Below, in pieces: positions 51,601 to 62,880 of a stretch of DNA of 64,000 nucleotides. The notes under the pieces are model-generated. The model worked only from the letters and a program-made list of their open reading frames with translations. It did not search any database and was not told the DNA's origin. Numbering within the stretch: position 1 is the first letter of the stretch; the number at the start of each line of letters is the position of its first letter. The translations under genes were made by a program, and so were the position numbers. The DNA is from Dipylidium caninum. Lineage: Eukaryota; Platyhelminthes; Cestoda; Cyclophyllidea; Dipylidiidae. The stretch spans positions 1,984,001-2,048,000 of the forward strand of contig QEYB01001046.1 in NCBI GenBank assembly GCA_017562135.1, in the 5' to 3' direction.

Positions 51601-54600
51601 ATCAACACAAGTATATGAATAGGATATGCATAAGCGAACCAGTACTTTGAACCAGTACTTTGAGACACGTAAACATTATTTACATTCCTCGCGGACTGAT
51701 TAGTCTTGTCTTAGTACAAGACACTATTGTAGATGGCTCATTCCGGAGAAACTAGGTTATTTTACTACTTCACGTTGCTTCTCTGAATTAACTTGTCCGG
51801 TAGTATCTTCTTCGCGCCCATTTGAATGACGCGCTACTTTTAATGGCAACATTTTTTCACTTACATTTGTATATATTAGGGGAATCGTGCGGTAGGAAGG
51901 TTTTACTGTCCTTATTACTGTTAGATCGGTTATGCCTACTTTTTGGAAAAAGGTTGAGCAAATAAGAGTTGGGTAGACATTACAATTCGCTACTATCCTT
52001 TATTTACTCAACGAATAAATTGGGAGTAGAAGCAACTCACCGTAACACGTCGTCATTGGATTTTGACGACCGCATTTAAAACAGGAAGCTAAGAGATGAG
52101 ACACACCCAGCGGCATACCCTTTCGCCTCTCCGTAGTACACATTTCATACGGCTGGGGGAACATGAGGAATCAAACGAATTACGTGTGTGTTTACTGCGT
52201 GGGAAGCAAACTATGGTTAACATCGGGTTCAATGACCGAAGGGTTAAACAATCCTACCATGACGAGGGGGAACGCAACTGACAAGAATGTGAAAAGGCCG
52301 ATTTAGCTTGCTCCGTGGGTGTAAGTACACTTGTATACGAGAAGTTTCCGAGGTGGAAGTGTTTCAGTGCCCATCTTGCTTGTTAGTTCGGTGAATATCA
52401 CCCTAAACAAACCCGAGAGAGATCTTTGTTAGTTTTATGCGTATTTTGTAATAGAATCTTATCAGTAATAAAATTTACTGAACATCTAAAGACGGGATTT
52501 CCACGGCTCTCTATGGATTCTCCATTTACAAGACTATCATTGAGTTGCTGGAACGTTACCGGGGCAGTAGTGTTGAAAATGAGGGCGCAAACGATGTTCT
52601 GGGTCATTTTCACTAGATTTTCAATAAATTACCAAATATTTCTGTGCCGTCAATTTACAGTGTCCCTGACATCTCTGCATTCATCAAGGTAGATATTTAA
52701 GCGTTGGGCCTTTAAACATGGTATTTGCACTTCTAAATGCGTATACAGGGAGGCCTCAGGATATGAGGTTTCTAATTTACCACGAGTGTGATGTTTACTT
52801 GCCATCTCAATGTCTGTTTTAATGGTGGTTCTTGCCTGTACACCTGAAATCATGCTTCCTCTTGCACTGCCGCGTATTTTGTGCAGTAACACAATCCCAT
52901 GCTAAATGTGCGTTAGAGCAGCCACGTTTTCCGGTTAGTTGCACCACAACTCACATGAACTTAACAATAATTTTGGTCTATTAAGAAGTGCCTTGTACGG
53001 AACCCCTCGAAGGCTTATTCAACGAAAAGTGAATTTTAAATTTAAGAAATTTAAAATTAGTCGAATCTTTAAATTGAATGAATTGACTGAGAGGCTTAAA
53101 ATTCAACGACAGCGGTCTGTACTCATAACTTTTGTTAATGAAGAATAAAACCATGGCGTACTTTGTCAAGTTATGGGTACATTGCCTGAATTTCATTAGG
53201 AAGCCACTGCGTAACCTCTGGCAGCAATATTATTGAGGCGATCTGGAATAGATGTCATGTTCTAGGTAATTTTTAAGGTGTAGGACGAAAGGAAGCCTGA
53301 AAAATTTCTGATCTTTTTCTGCTGGTCAAACTTCTTATCCACTCCTTTCCTTCTTAAAGAAAGTGTCACGGCGGCAGGTTTAATTATTAATTTTCTGGAA
53401 TGCGGAACGTATATATGTCGCTGGATCTCTCAAACTGCCACAATGCATGAAAGGCGATGGTTTTTTTCGGGTATCATCAACAGTGTGTAGCCTTCTCCTC
53501 CGAAATTAGGAGGCTATAAGACGGACAAATTTGTGTTTGAAGCGAGGAACTTTATCAACACCAAAAATGTTACAGTCTCAACAGGTTTTATGCAAAAATA
53601 CCGGTTCCTCTTTACCTGTTATTTGTAGGAAGAGCAATTAGTACTGGAGTATATTCAAACCAGGACAGGGAACCCTGATTTGAGTGAACCAAAGGTATAA
53701 TTGAAACATGCAATATCAGTGAGAATAGAAAGGGAACCAGCATTTCTTCTCACGTGGATGAATCTGATTTTGTTGATTACATAAATATATTCATCGGAAA
53801 TGAACAAATTAAAAGTGGTTTGTACAGATTCCATGCAAATATATACAGTAGTTTAAAGAAGTCACTAGCCCGAGGAAGATTGTAGCTTATGTCCCGGCAC
53901 TACGGTAAACATTATCCATCTTAACCTACCACTTTCTTTTCCCCTTATTTCCTGAGAAACATGAGCGCAGATTTCATTATTCATTGACCTTATGTTCGAA
54001 CACTTTTCTACCAGACCGCTCTGCAACCAACTTATTTTCTCCATTTACATGGCGTGCCATACCGGGCATTGTCGGTCGGAGATGAAATTTTACTGTGGAC
54101 ACGACCAGCGGTGTGCCTAGGCAATAGTGAGTATTTTTAATGACATGGCGGCAGACCACACCCACAGGCCCGCGGCATAATTGTGGGACGTTTAAATTGG
54201 AAAACGGTTTCAAGTCCACAACTTTTAATTTTCACTTCTGACCTGTGCTAGCTCGTTTGTTGTCTTCGACCTCTGCCAACTTAGTTGATACCACGAATTT
54301 GTGACCGGTGCTCATCGTTACAACGCCTTGAGCACTGCCAATGGATGTACGAGTCCACAGTACTCCCGCTCTTCCGGAAGTTAACGCGACATTTCTCTTG
54401 AATGATTGCTGTGGACACACAGTGGTGCGAGCTATTTTTAACTTTACACTAAGTTGATTTGACTGCCGCTTCAATAGTACACAGGTGATGGTGCGATAAA
54501 ATCATCACAATTGAGTTGTTACAATAGGCGGTCGGCCGTTAAACGGCTTAGTCCATGAAATATGGCAACAATTATATTAATAACTGAATACAATTTAATT

Positions 54601-57600
54601 TTGAGTATCATTGCGAAAATAGACCACAATTCAACAGTACATTTGGGCTGTTTTGACGGTGGCGACATCTCAATGTAAACAGACTGCATAACGTGAAACC
54701 TAATGACTACTGCGTGTTTCATGTGACCGTCACGCCCCGCATCCTGATAAATTGTCCCTCCAACGGCGCGATTTGGTCCCAGTCCACGTTCACGCGGAGA
54801 GCCGCAGGGAAGCGGCGCTTAAGATGGCCCTGAAAGTTTATAAAACTCTGCAATAGCACAGTTCCTCCACACCCGCTTGACTATCTTCCAGTAGGAAAGA
54901 AATTACTGAACAAATTATGACTCGTTTGGAGTTTGATGATGATTTTTAGTATGCTTCAGTTACTTTGGAGTTAAGTTAAAAACTTTGTTACTCTTTCCGT
55001 ATCAACACCAATAAGAAATGAAAGAAGGTCAAAGCATACCTTCTACAAACAAATAAATTATTCCTACGCTGTTTGTATGAAGTTCAACAATTTTGATGTT
55101 CTTTCGTTGCAGGTCGGCAACTTGAGTGACTCCAACCCTATCTACACACATTTTCTCTGCGTGGGGATTTATATTTGAAATCCATTGCTTTTCGTCATAC
55201 ACGGAGTTTTTACTGAAAATCACCCGATACGTTTTCTTCATTTTCCATTGATGCAATCTGCAAACATTTGATTAAAGCCGCCTTATTATTAATATTTCCA
55301 TTCGATGCAACATCCAAACGTGCAAAGAATAAGAAAATCAGGCAATGTGCACATATACTAGCTAATACCAGAGACTATAACACCATAACAATTTGTAGGG
55401 GGCTAAAGCAGACCAATATTCATAATTTCATTGCTTTTTTGGGATGCGCAAATTATTGTCTTCGTTTTTTGGTCTCCAAGATGACTCTTTGTGGTTTTGT
55501 CTTTCCTACGCTCCCGAATAATGGGACAAAAACAAGTCCCCGCTTTGATGAGGAGAAGAAATACTATAGAATTGTTTTGCTTGTTCTAACTCGATGAAGA
55601 GGTAATTAGTAGCATTTCGGTTTCCGTCTTTTCATTATAGACGTGCTACCAAAATTCACTCTCTCTCTACCCTAATGCCTCGTAAAACGCGAAGGATCCT
55701 AAGAGCGGACTCGTTAATTATGATGCTCGGTAGAATTTCTGATTCACCTAAACACCCTAATTAACAATCATCCCCAATGTCTGGCTTATATTAAGTAAAT
55801 GTGATTCCATGCTAACCACTGGGCTTTCTTTAGAGGCAGTGGAGACGCAACTGCTACTCTCTCTCTCTCTTTCATACACACCCCTAGTCCTAATGTGTTA
55901 CTATGCTGTTCTTTCTACTGCGAAGGATTGGAAAGCGGAGGACGGAAGCGGGGGGAGTAGGGGAAGTGGGGAGGGTACTAACAGCCTCACCTCTAGTAAA
56001 GCTGTTTCCCTTGAGGGCCTCAATTTGCGTGAGAGTTGTTAATTTTCGTACCCACTCTTGGGGTTTGAGATGCATTTCGCGCAGCATAGTAGGTGAATGA
56101 GGTGATCGCTCAAGTGAACCGTCGAAAGTAATGGCACTTTTCTTATTTGTTGTTGAACCCTTATTTAGTGAACCCTTATTTCGCTGTGATTCAGTTTTTG
56201 CTAAAAGTACGACGCAGGATCACCGTCTTCAGTGTTCATAAACAAAACCGGTTAAGAATTTTTACCTTAATTAAAGACTGGGACTATGACGGCTTGAGGT
56301 TACATTTTCACTCCATATGCGTCCTTGCACTTTTGCCCCTAATATGTGGTTCCCGGTTAGGGAGCTAATTGAGATCCATCTGCTGGAGCCCGAGTGGGAT
56401 GAGGTCAAAACGAAGCACTGATGCCCCCTACTTTAGGTGTCAGTACATTTGAGGACCTGGACAATATTTATTGGCCAATGTCGAAATAAACTATCTTAGC
56501 TTTAGACCTGATACTTTAGCAACAAACTTCCATCTCGGACAGCTATTACGAAGCCACTCCCCATTCGCATCGTCAAAATGATTTTAGTAAGTGGGGTTCC
56601 ACAAAACTCAGATCCTTCACACTTATTTACTTTCACAAAATGGTGTCGAAGCAACATTATTTGAATTATGTGTGTTTGTAGATTTTGTTATCCGCCTTAG
56701 TGGGAACTTTAAACTGAGATGATTTGAGGCATAAGAAATCCTTTCACCTGGTACTAATCTTAAATTGTAAAAGGCAACACAGATAATTGCCCAAATATAA
56801 TTGAATCCCACCACTACTATCTTTAATTTGAGTATGTTACCGGCGAAGGATGCGCAAGAAATGACAGCACCATTTGATGAATTTGGATTTCTTTTGTCGC
56901 AAAATGGCATAACTTGGTTTGAGGTTAATTAATTACTAATAACCTCGAAAATATCAAGCGGTATTTGAAGATCTAAAGGGTGAAAGCGTAATCTCATTTG
57001 CAGTATTCTTCTTTTAAACATTTCTAAAGGTAGTAGTTTTGTGTCAGATCGTGCTGACCAAATTATGCCCTTGCGGGAAATTACTATTAACTTCATTTCG
57101 ACTTCTCCTTCCGTCACTTCCTCTACTTGTGGAAGTGAGGTAATATTGAGGGTTACGGTGTGTAAGCTGGGATCAAAAGACAGAAGATCCAGAAGGTTAT
57201 GTTCTGCCCAGGGCTGAAAGCTGACATCAGTATGGCGGCAAAGTGTGGTGTTTTGAAGTCAAAAAGGAGAATAAGAATAACCTTGCCTCCTGCTCTTTCA
57301 GGCGGCCGTGACAAAAAGAATTAAAAGTCTTCAGGATCAATTGATGAGTGCCTCATCAGAGGCTGAGGAACGGGGAAACCAACTGAAAAGTGCTCACGAG
57401 GTGAACAAAAGAACCTCGGAACAGCTTACCCACGCCACCAGGAGACTCCAAAATTTACAATGGGAAGTGGATCGTCTTACCAAGGAGGTAGTAGTATTCT
57501 TGCAGCGAGGTAGAACTCTTCATGACTTGGTCTCTATTGGGAATAGCATAGACATGGATTGTGAAATTACTGTTTGGTGCGAAAATCTACCCACAGTCAA

Positions 57601-60572
57601 CTAGCAACTAACTCTTCGGATTTAACATGTTTCTCGAGAAAGTCGTTGCACTTAAATGTATCAGAATTACGCAATGGAAACCCGAGGAGTCTTTTCACTT
57701 GGGCTCAGTGCCTTTCGCCTCTGCTTCAAGAGACCAGAAGCGGAATCGAAAAAGACAGGACCTCAATTGCAGAGCTTTTACACAATTTGTAATATTTTTG
57801 TCTTTGTTATATGAGTGCACAGAGGTGATACATGGACCCCACCTAACAAATGTTACTCTTGCGATTTTGTCTCCTTAGTTCCCTAGATTGACAAATCTCT
57901 AAGAGGGTGGTTATGGAAAGCTTCTTTTTTTAAATTACGGTCGTATAACTTTGGTGACGGACTTGGGATCCCGTAAAGCTCACCCCTATCAAAACCAAGT
58001 CTGACAGGCTTCCAGTCTTTTCAACTTATTAGATATCGAATCACCTTTGACATCCTCAAATGCAGCAGGCTTCTATGCTGAAAGTGTCTTACTGTGTAAA
58101 ATACTGTCCGGTGGTCACGAAAAATTTTTTTACGTTTATAAATTGAAATTGATGTTTATGCGAGAAGTACAGAGTCCCCTATAAAGCGCCTTGAGAGCAT
58201 CCCATGACAGTCACATGTTGTAAAGGTATTAATAGACAGTGCGTAAACCGCTGTGAAATTTAGAAAATTGGCAGGCTATTGACACGCGAAAGTTGTGACC
58301 TTCCTGACGGCGTGGTTCAGGGTCGAAGTTGTCGTAAAACACGGCATTACGTGTCCCGGTTTCCTGCGTTTGATGGCATTAGTGAAATCGGACACTGCTC
58401 TGCAACATAACCTCTGGTGATTTCATGTAAGGTTAGCAAGTTTAAAAAAGAAATTCCTAGTGTCGTGCTGTTAACATTCTGAATTGATCATGATGACAAT
58501 TATATTTTCCAGGATTTCCCGTTTACGATGTTAGTACTTCTCTTTCCCGAGGCCACCTTGATAATTGAGCCGGCAAACGTGATGGGGAGAGGGAAGCGAA
58601 GACCGGTGAATGATCTCTTTTTGCTACAAAGACTAACCGACAGAGATACCATTCCATAGGAAGCATCCCCTATCGCTATGTGACGATGTGTACCCGATTT
58701 ATTCTGGTCAAATGCTATCCCGAGAAAGTAGTCGGTAATTTCGCTCTTCCAGGAAGAAAAACCAACCTTGGTATTGTGAAGAGCTTTTGATTTCAGAAAA
58801 ATTAATTCATTTCCCGCATAAAAGTTGCTTTCAGCCTGGTCAGCAGAGACTCTCGCGACCTAAGCATGCAGGTTTTGCTAAAGTCGAATATACACACGTA
58901 GCAAAGTCCATGAACTAAAATATTCATAAATGTGAGTTTTTGGCATCAAACGTACGATATTATGAAGATATGCTTGCAACATGATCAGCGTAGTTAGTGA
59001 GGTGGGCCGGAAAGGATGATGAACTGAAATAGACCAGCTCTTCTCCATTTCATCATACAAGATGTATGGTCTTTAGCTTTCTTTTTTTTTCTTTACTTAC
59101 CCAAGAGATGGGAATTGGTGATGAATAGACTTCTATTTTTACTGAGGCAGCGGTGAAGCCTCAAGGCCCCACAATGTTGCATATTTAGACAATACAATTG
59201 ACGGAGTTGGGAGCATCCTAAACGAATTTTATTTCGATTTCATGTACTTTCACCACACCCTAGTGGTCTCCTTATTATTTGAAACATAAAAACGCTGTAA
59301 ATACGAAGATCAAACTTCTTATAACACTAAGGCGAGTATGACTGACGGTGGATTTCGAGTCCCTGGGCTGCCACCTCGCCTTTTGGTTTAGTCTTTCGGG
59401 AGCACTCATTTGTGCAAAAAAATATAAAAGAGCTCAGATGCATTTCCAATGAGAAGTGAATCAGTTTAAACCATCCCCTAAAAAGTTGTGGCTGTGCGAG
59501 AACAATTTTAATTTGTTGAAACGACACCAAATTGAAATTCAAAAGAAGACCTTCTACCTACATTCAAAGGACCGACGGCAAAATCGGTGACAAACTCTCA
59601 CCAACAGGATTTGTAAATTTCGCGTCATTTCGTGAGTAAAACACAGTCGTGAGGCGAGCTATCCACCTCAACCGGAAGATGTTCCACCATTCTGTCTCAC
59701 TAGTCAGCATTACCTTCGCGGTTGTCTTCACTTCTTCATTTACCCAAATTGCTAAGATGTCTTTGCTAATAGTTTTTGGGATCATCAGAGACTATAGACT
59801 GGCCACGAAGTTCTGAACGCATACACATATAAGAAATCTCCTTCTAACCTGTAACCTATTTGCTGTTTGGTCCTCAGGAGGAAACGAGCACCATTTGTAA
59901 GATGAATTAATCCACTCTTGCAAAACCATCCCCCTCTAAATTGACAGTAGTCCTCTTTACACAATGTCATCGCATGGTTTGTATCCTGTAAAGCCAATCC
60001 AGCAAATCTCTACACTGGTTAGTTCACCCCGTTCCACACATTGCTTAGACATGACCTCGAATGCCGGATCTACGGCTGGGTGTGAACACGGCAATATATA
60101 AGTTGAATTATTCTGTCTTTTCTGTTAAGAATTGTGGCCTGAGAGAACAATTGGCGATGAACAAGGCACCCTCCGAGAAGGCGCCAACGACGCATCAGGC
60201 AAAAGTGGTGGTAGAGTGCGGTGGCGAAAGCGAAGTGATGAGGGAGGAATCCAGGCACACTGTCTTGCGATATAAGGCCTCCCTCGCCAAAATGGAGGCT
60301 GAGATGGCCAAGAAGGACCGGGTATGGCCCAACCATCCTTCATTCATTCAGTATCGTTTAATGGTCTGGTTTTGCTTTCATGTGGATTGGAATTTTTCTC
60401 CTTTCTGTGCCATCCTAATTACCTTGGTTGTAGAGGAAATTTGCCTCATTGAAAGGCTTCGCCTTATCTCAAAATATCTGTATACCCGTGAAACAATCAG
60501 TTTAGTGTAAAAACGACCGAGTTTTTAGATTAATATTCCTCGACTGGATAGACATTCCAATATCAACTTCTC

Positions 60573-60603
<31 letters not shown>

Positions 60604-62749
60604 AACTCCACAAATATATCTGACGTTGAGTGGAAGACCACCGAGTTTGTGCAGTATTCTTACCCTTTCGTTTGAATACGCGAGGTTCATCACTTTACTT
60701 AAATTTTCTCACGACCCTGAGATTGTCGTCCACCTGGGTGTAAGTGGCGGTTGTAACTACAGCTACTCGCAGTTTTAACCACCAAATCCTTTTAGTTTTT
60801 GGTTGAAAGATATAAAAATTGATTCATCTCCTGAGCGAGTCGCTTCTACTTTTTGGCATCCGAGGTTAGTTGTGGCGAAAGATCCACTCGCGACTGCGAT
60901 AGGAGGCGTTACGACCCTTGAGCAAACCTTCTTTGATTTCCTCTCCATCGGTAAAATTCCCTCATTGACATAATAGAAGCAATGCGAGATAAAATGTAGA
61001 CCAAATGCTGTTGCTCTTTTGCTTATATGATTTGCGCGTGGAGCCTTTGAAATGCTTAAAATCCTGGGGAATTGGGTAACACGAATTGACGTGAGTCTAC
61101 GATTACGAGCGGGCTGAGGTACGTGTGTGTACAAGTGACATTTATGTCCCATTCATCCACTTTGAACACTACCCTATTCCCAAGATGTCAGCCACTTACG
61201 GTATGGACAAGACCTGACGGGATCAGAGTTATATCAGTTGAGGGTAAAACCTCCTAGTAATAAAAATAAACCAAGAACCGACTCCAATCCCCTCGCGTAT
61301 TTTCCCCTTAAAATTAAAGATAGTAATTAACTGGAGGCCCATTTATTGGTTCACCATCGGTGTACGCTGTACTTCATATCAGTGACCTTTCTTTTGTTTG
61401 CGGTTGTGGCAGTTGCGCCTGAGATCCCTAAGGGGTACTCTATTCAAAAATATCCACTTGAGAAACAAAAGATCTCGTACTGCTTTACTTGCCGTTTACC
61501 CCATCTGTCGCCCCCTCTCTTGTGCTCAAAGAGGGAGGGGGGAGAGGGGGCGGAATTAGCATTATGGTGTCGAACGTCCGTAAATTGTGTAATTTTTATA
61601 CTCAGACGATGTACAGTGCAAATAATCTCCTGTACTTACCACGTGCTGAAACCCACTTTTGCTGACAAAAGTTTACCAATATTTTGTCTATCTTGAAATG
61701 CTGTGGTATAACATATAAAAAAGTCGGGAAAATGTGTAAAAAATATCACCTCTACGTTCAGCAAACATGGTTATCTGGTCAAAGTGTGGGCAGCCGAAAG
61801 GTCTAATTTATGCGCTTTTTGTGCATCCCCCATTTTATAATCCAACGTTTACCCGTCTAATGAAATTAGATAAGTTGGAAGACAGGTTTATTCAACCTCC
61901 CACCGCAGCCTTGATCACCGTAAGATGTGACCTTTAAAGTTGGCTACGGCATTCGTCGATTGGCCATAAGTTTTACCCCGAGGGAAATGGGGACTTTTAG
62001 AACAATTCCTCGCACACATTTCACCCAACCGCCGCAGTTGCTTTAACCATCTCTTTTGAAGTCATACTGTAAAACCTCTCCTACATCTCCAATATGATTT
62101 AAGCAATCTTTTCAGTAAAACTCCACGCCTGTAAATCGTAGTATAACTCTTAGATTTTGTTTAATTTTATCAACGACCGCAAGGCATCATCATTTGGAAA
62201 TACGTTAGTACCCCTCCGGCTCAAATAACTTCTGCACCAAGGCCATTAGATGCTACTCTCAACCACGGCTACGCAGATACGCCTCCATAGCCCATCAACT
62301 TCGAAGTCTAGAAAATTCAATCACTAAATAAATTAAAATTTGAATATGAAATGTCAAAATTGGCAGGTTGACCGATTTATAGTACGTTTTTACTCCCGCT
62401 TCCGTGAGGGGGTATTTGAATAATATGCACCTTTAGGGGGGGAAAAAGTCACTTTAAAGTGGCCTGTTGTCGATATTTTCTGATTGGCCTCTTCACTGTG
62501 ATTCCCGCCGCCCGCCCACCTGACTCCACCGACTGCGAGAGCGCGAACTGGACTCGGGGCCGTGATTCTGGCGATCGTGAGTCATTGGTGCATCATCATC
62601 AGCAGCAGCATCGGTCCACTTGCAGCTCAGCGCGTGTTCGCCGCCTGTCCCGAGCTGATTCAATCGCTCGGGCGCTCGCTCGCTCGCGCGCGCGGTCGTG
62701 GTGGTGGTCGCACCTTCACTCGACGGACTCGGCGATTGCCGATGTCTGA
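36521..62749 (+). CDS. Long coiled-coil protein gene, about 13 exons
   Basis: Segments: 36521-36606, 36887-37124, 37383-37505, 37789-37981, 38816-39072, 41020-41277, 43603-43797, 45307-45591, 49004-49285, 53629-53694, 57302-57487, 60130-60321 and a last exon near 62540-62749. All junctions agree in phase, giving about 856 residues. Nearly every exon is rich in Glu, Lys, Gln, Arg and Leu with heptad spacing, so the product is predicted to be an elongated helical rod, likely cytoskeletal, centrosomal or ciliary as many such proteins are (inference only). No signal peptide, membrane segment or catalytic motif is seen. The early part (residues about 1-340) and the later part (about 450-790) are coiled coil. 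Between them a less helical stretch (in exon 41020-41277) contains GGPRTCPHLADEH. I cannot name the family. A missed exon cannot be excluded, since most introns are phase 0. Confidence 0.85.
36887..37124 (+). CDS. Coiled-coil gene exon 2
   Basis: Encodes VEGHKECLEKKVCEYANFIT, then helices such as NRLEFAEYQAQAVVNTHSSR and RKTICRLTAELEDTRKFFGA. The acceptor is ATACAATAG ending at 36886, with only a modest pyrimidine tract. The donor is GTAATC at 37125. It ends in phase 0. The open frame upstream of the acceptor is hydrophobic and unlike the rest of the protein, so it is excluded. Confidence 0.8.
37383..37505 (+). CDS. Coiled-coil gene exon 3
   Basis: Its 41 codons read LMKVQCEHESKVKLITSELN, then KVKRQNNALQVELRDLRSKI and Lys: clear heptads of Leu, Val and Ile. 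The acceptor is TTTTCTGTTCTAG ending at 37382 and the donor is GTACGG at 37506. Phase 0 at both ends. Confidence 0.85.
37789..37981 (+). CDS. Coiled-coil gene exon 4
   Basis: Starts TFTHAAEEARTTIEKLREKE and contains AEMLAEAQNKASRHAARVTS and LVGQLRGRLTE. It is Ala/Glu/Arg-rich and helical. The acceptor is CTTCACCACAG ending at 37788 and the donor is GTAAGT at 37982. It ends in phase 1 (A), completed by CC at 38816. The longer open frame beginning at 37701 in another frame is a shadow. Confidence 0.85.
38816..39072 (+). CDS. Coiled-coil gene exon 5
   Basis: Begins EKDRDETKDALQKMKEKSDN and includes ENGHLKDVIIDLETNVSHLK and NWQFECEKAN. It is a strong coiled coil with several Cys. The acceptor is TTGCTTCTTTTTTAG ending at 38815 and the donor is GTGAGA at 39073. 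It ends in phase 0; all later introns are phase 0. Confidence 0.88.
39706..39729. repeat. Three tandem copies of AATACTGT
   Basis: Perfect 8-base units repeated three times in an intron, with a partial fourth after them. Confidence 0.9.
41020..41277 (+). CDS. Coiled-coil gene exon 6 with a less helical insert
   Basis: Starts VKVEQLTAALVNVSPHHESA and includes EWVETLRAEVRKLRQEVVQL. It then changes to a Gly/Pro/Asp-rich stretch (AVEEDGRSGGPRTCPHLADE) before LVKRVD. The insert may be a hinge between two rods. The acceptor is TTCTATTAACAAG ending at 41019 and the donor is GTAAGT at 41278. Phase 0 at both ends. The exon is more GC-rich than its surroundings. Confidence 0.87.
43603..43797 (+). CDS. 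Coiled-coil gene exon 7
   Basis: Starts ALCRERDTLLLQLSDQQSLH, continues NEWDEFLDAIETLVGHLVNS, and ends ARE KLVKE. The acceptor is CCATTCTCCACAAG ending at 43602 and the donor is GTAAAC at 43798. An alternative acceptor ending at 43554 is also phase 0 and would add 16 residues (SLHHTLCSLANSILHK) that look helical too. The downstream acceptor has the better pyrimidine tract. Confidence 0.82.
45307..45591 (+). CDS. Coiled-coil gene exon 8
   Basis: The 95 codons begin LEAKKTQIDNLIADREALWK and include DMERLQTELTATREKLHSVG and EKALISLRQAEQCLVEQRST. This is classical heptad coiled coil. The acceptor is TTTTTTTGTTCCAG ending at 45306 and the donor is GTATTT at 45592. Phase 0 at both ends. Confidence 0.9.
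49004..49285 (+). CDS. Coiled-coil gene exon 9
   Basis: The 94 codons begin LQEIKFQSDKKLAELKAEMA and include ETRKLRVLLEERDAELAHLK and LIEARATELADLH. It is strongly helical and charged. The acceptor is CCCTTTTATTACAG ending at 49003 and the donor is GTAGGC at 49286. Phase 0 at both ends. Confidence 0.9.
51638..51663. repeat. Tandem duplication of 13 bases
   Basis: The unit AACCAGTACTTTG is present twice in direct succession in an intron. Confidence 0.85.
53629..53694 (+). CDS. Coiled-coil gene small exon (22 residues)
   Basis: Encodes EEQLVLEYIQTRTGNPDLSE and then Pro-Lys. The acceptor is TTACCTGTTATTTGTAG ending at 53628 and the donor is GTATAA at 53695. Both ends are phase 0 and the length is a multiple of three. 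It sits alone in an 8 kb stretch between two secure exons, so its use depends on splice-site quality alone and it may be optional. Confidence 0.55.
55857..55870. repeat. (CT)n microsatellite
   Basis: Seven CT units in an intron. Confidence 0.85.
57302..57487 (+). CDS. Coiled-coil gene exon 11
   Basis: The 62 codons begin AAVTKRIKSLQDQLMSASSE, include NKRTSEQLTHATRRLQNLQW, and end EVDRLTKE. The acceptor is CTCCTGCTCTTTCAG-like, ending at 57301, and the donor is GTAGTA at 57488. Phase 0 at both ends. Confidence 0.88.
60130..60321 (+). CDS. Coiled-coil gene exon 12
   Basis: The 64 codons begin NCGLREQLAMNKAPSEKAPT, continue the helix from LTKE of the previous exon, break at a Pro/Thr/Gly-rich stretch, and return to helix (HTVLRYKASLAKMEAEMAKK) before Asp-Arg. 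The acceptor is TTTTCTGTTAAG ending at 60129 and the donor is GTATGG at 60322. Phase 0 at both ends. Confidence 0.85.
60573..60603. repeat. (GT)n(AT)n microsatellite
   Basis: About eleven GT units pass directly into TA units. Confidence 0.95.
62540..62749 (+). CDS. Candidate last exon of the coiled-coil gene
   Basis: Phase 0 reading from an acceptor after a long pyrimidine-rich stretch (AG 62538-62539) gives SANWTRGRDSGDRESLVHHH, a QQQ run, an Arg/Ser/Ala-rich part, and a stop at 62747-62749. AATAAA follows at 62875. A rival acceptor (AG 62629-62630) in another frame gives a basic tail ending at 62807. A single low-complexity, CpG-rich sequence opens both frames, so neither is certain. Confidence 0.4.
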   Translation, partial: SANWTRGRDSGDRESLVHHHQQQHRSTCSSARVRRLSRADSIARALARSRARSWWWSHLHSTDSAIADV

Positions 62750-62874
62750 GGATAAAAGTCGAGGAAAGTCCGGTTCTCCTCGACCTTCTCCATTTTTATC
62801 TGCCTAATGGCGTTTACTTTCATCGGCCACTTTGAGTCGAAGTCTCGACTTTTAGTCGTTTTTTTCCATTACGG

Positions 62875-62880
62875 AATAAA
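62875..62880 (+). terminator. Polyadenylation signal candidate, coiled-coil gene
   Basis: AATAAA about 125 bases after the stop at 62749 and 68 bases after the alternative stop at 62807. Confidence 0.5.

Larger units (their letters stand above)
49286..57301 (+). other. Introns flanking the small exon at 53629
   Basis: The introns at 49286-53628 and 53695-57301 are AT-rich. They hold a CT-repeat at 55857-55870 and short tandem duplications at 51638-51663 and about 56153-56180. No reverse transcriptase or transposase was recognised. Further phase 0 exons could hide here. Confidence 0.6.
57488..62539 (+). other. Last introns of the coiled-coil gene
   Basis: The introns at 57488-60129 and 60322-62539 are AT-rich. 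A GT/AT microsatellite lies at 60573-60603. Open frames at 61346-61696 (+) and 60775-61152 (-) have no recognised features. One or more extra phase 0 exons before the last exon cannot be ruled out. Confidence 0.6.

Noticed and set aside
60775..61152. 125-codon open frame on the - strand
   Set aside because: No recognisable motif and no gene context. It lies in an intron of the coiled-coil gene.
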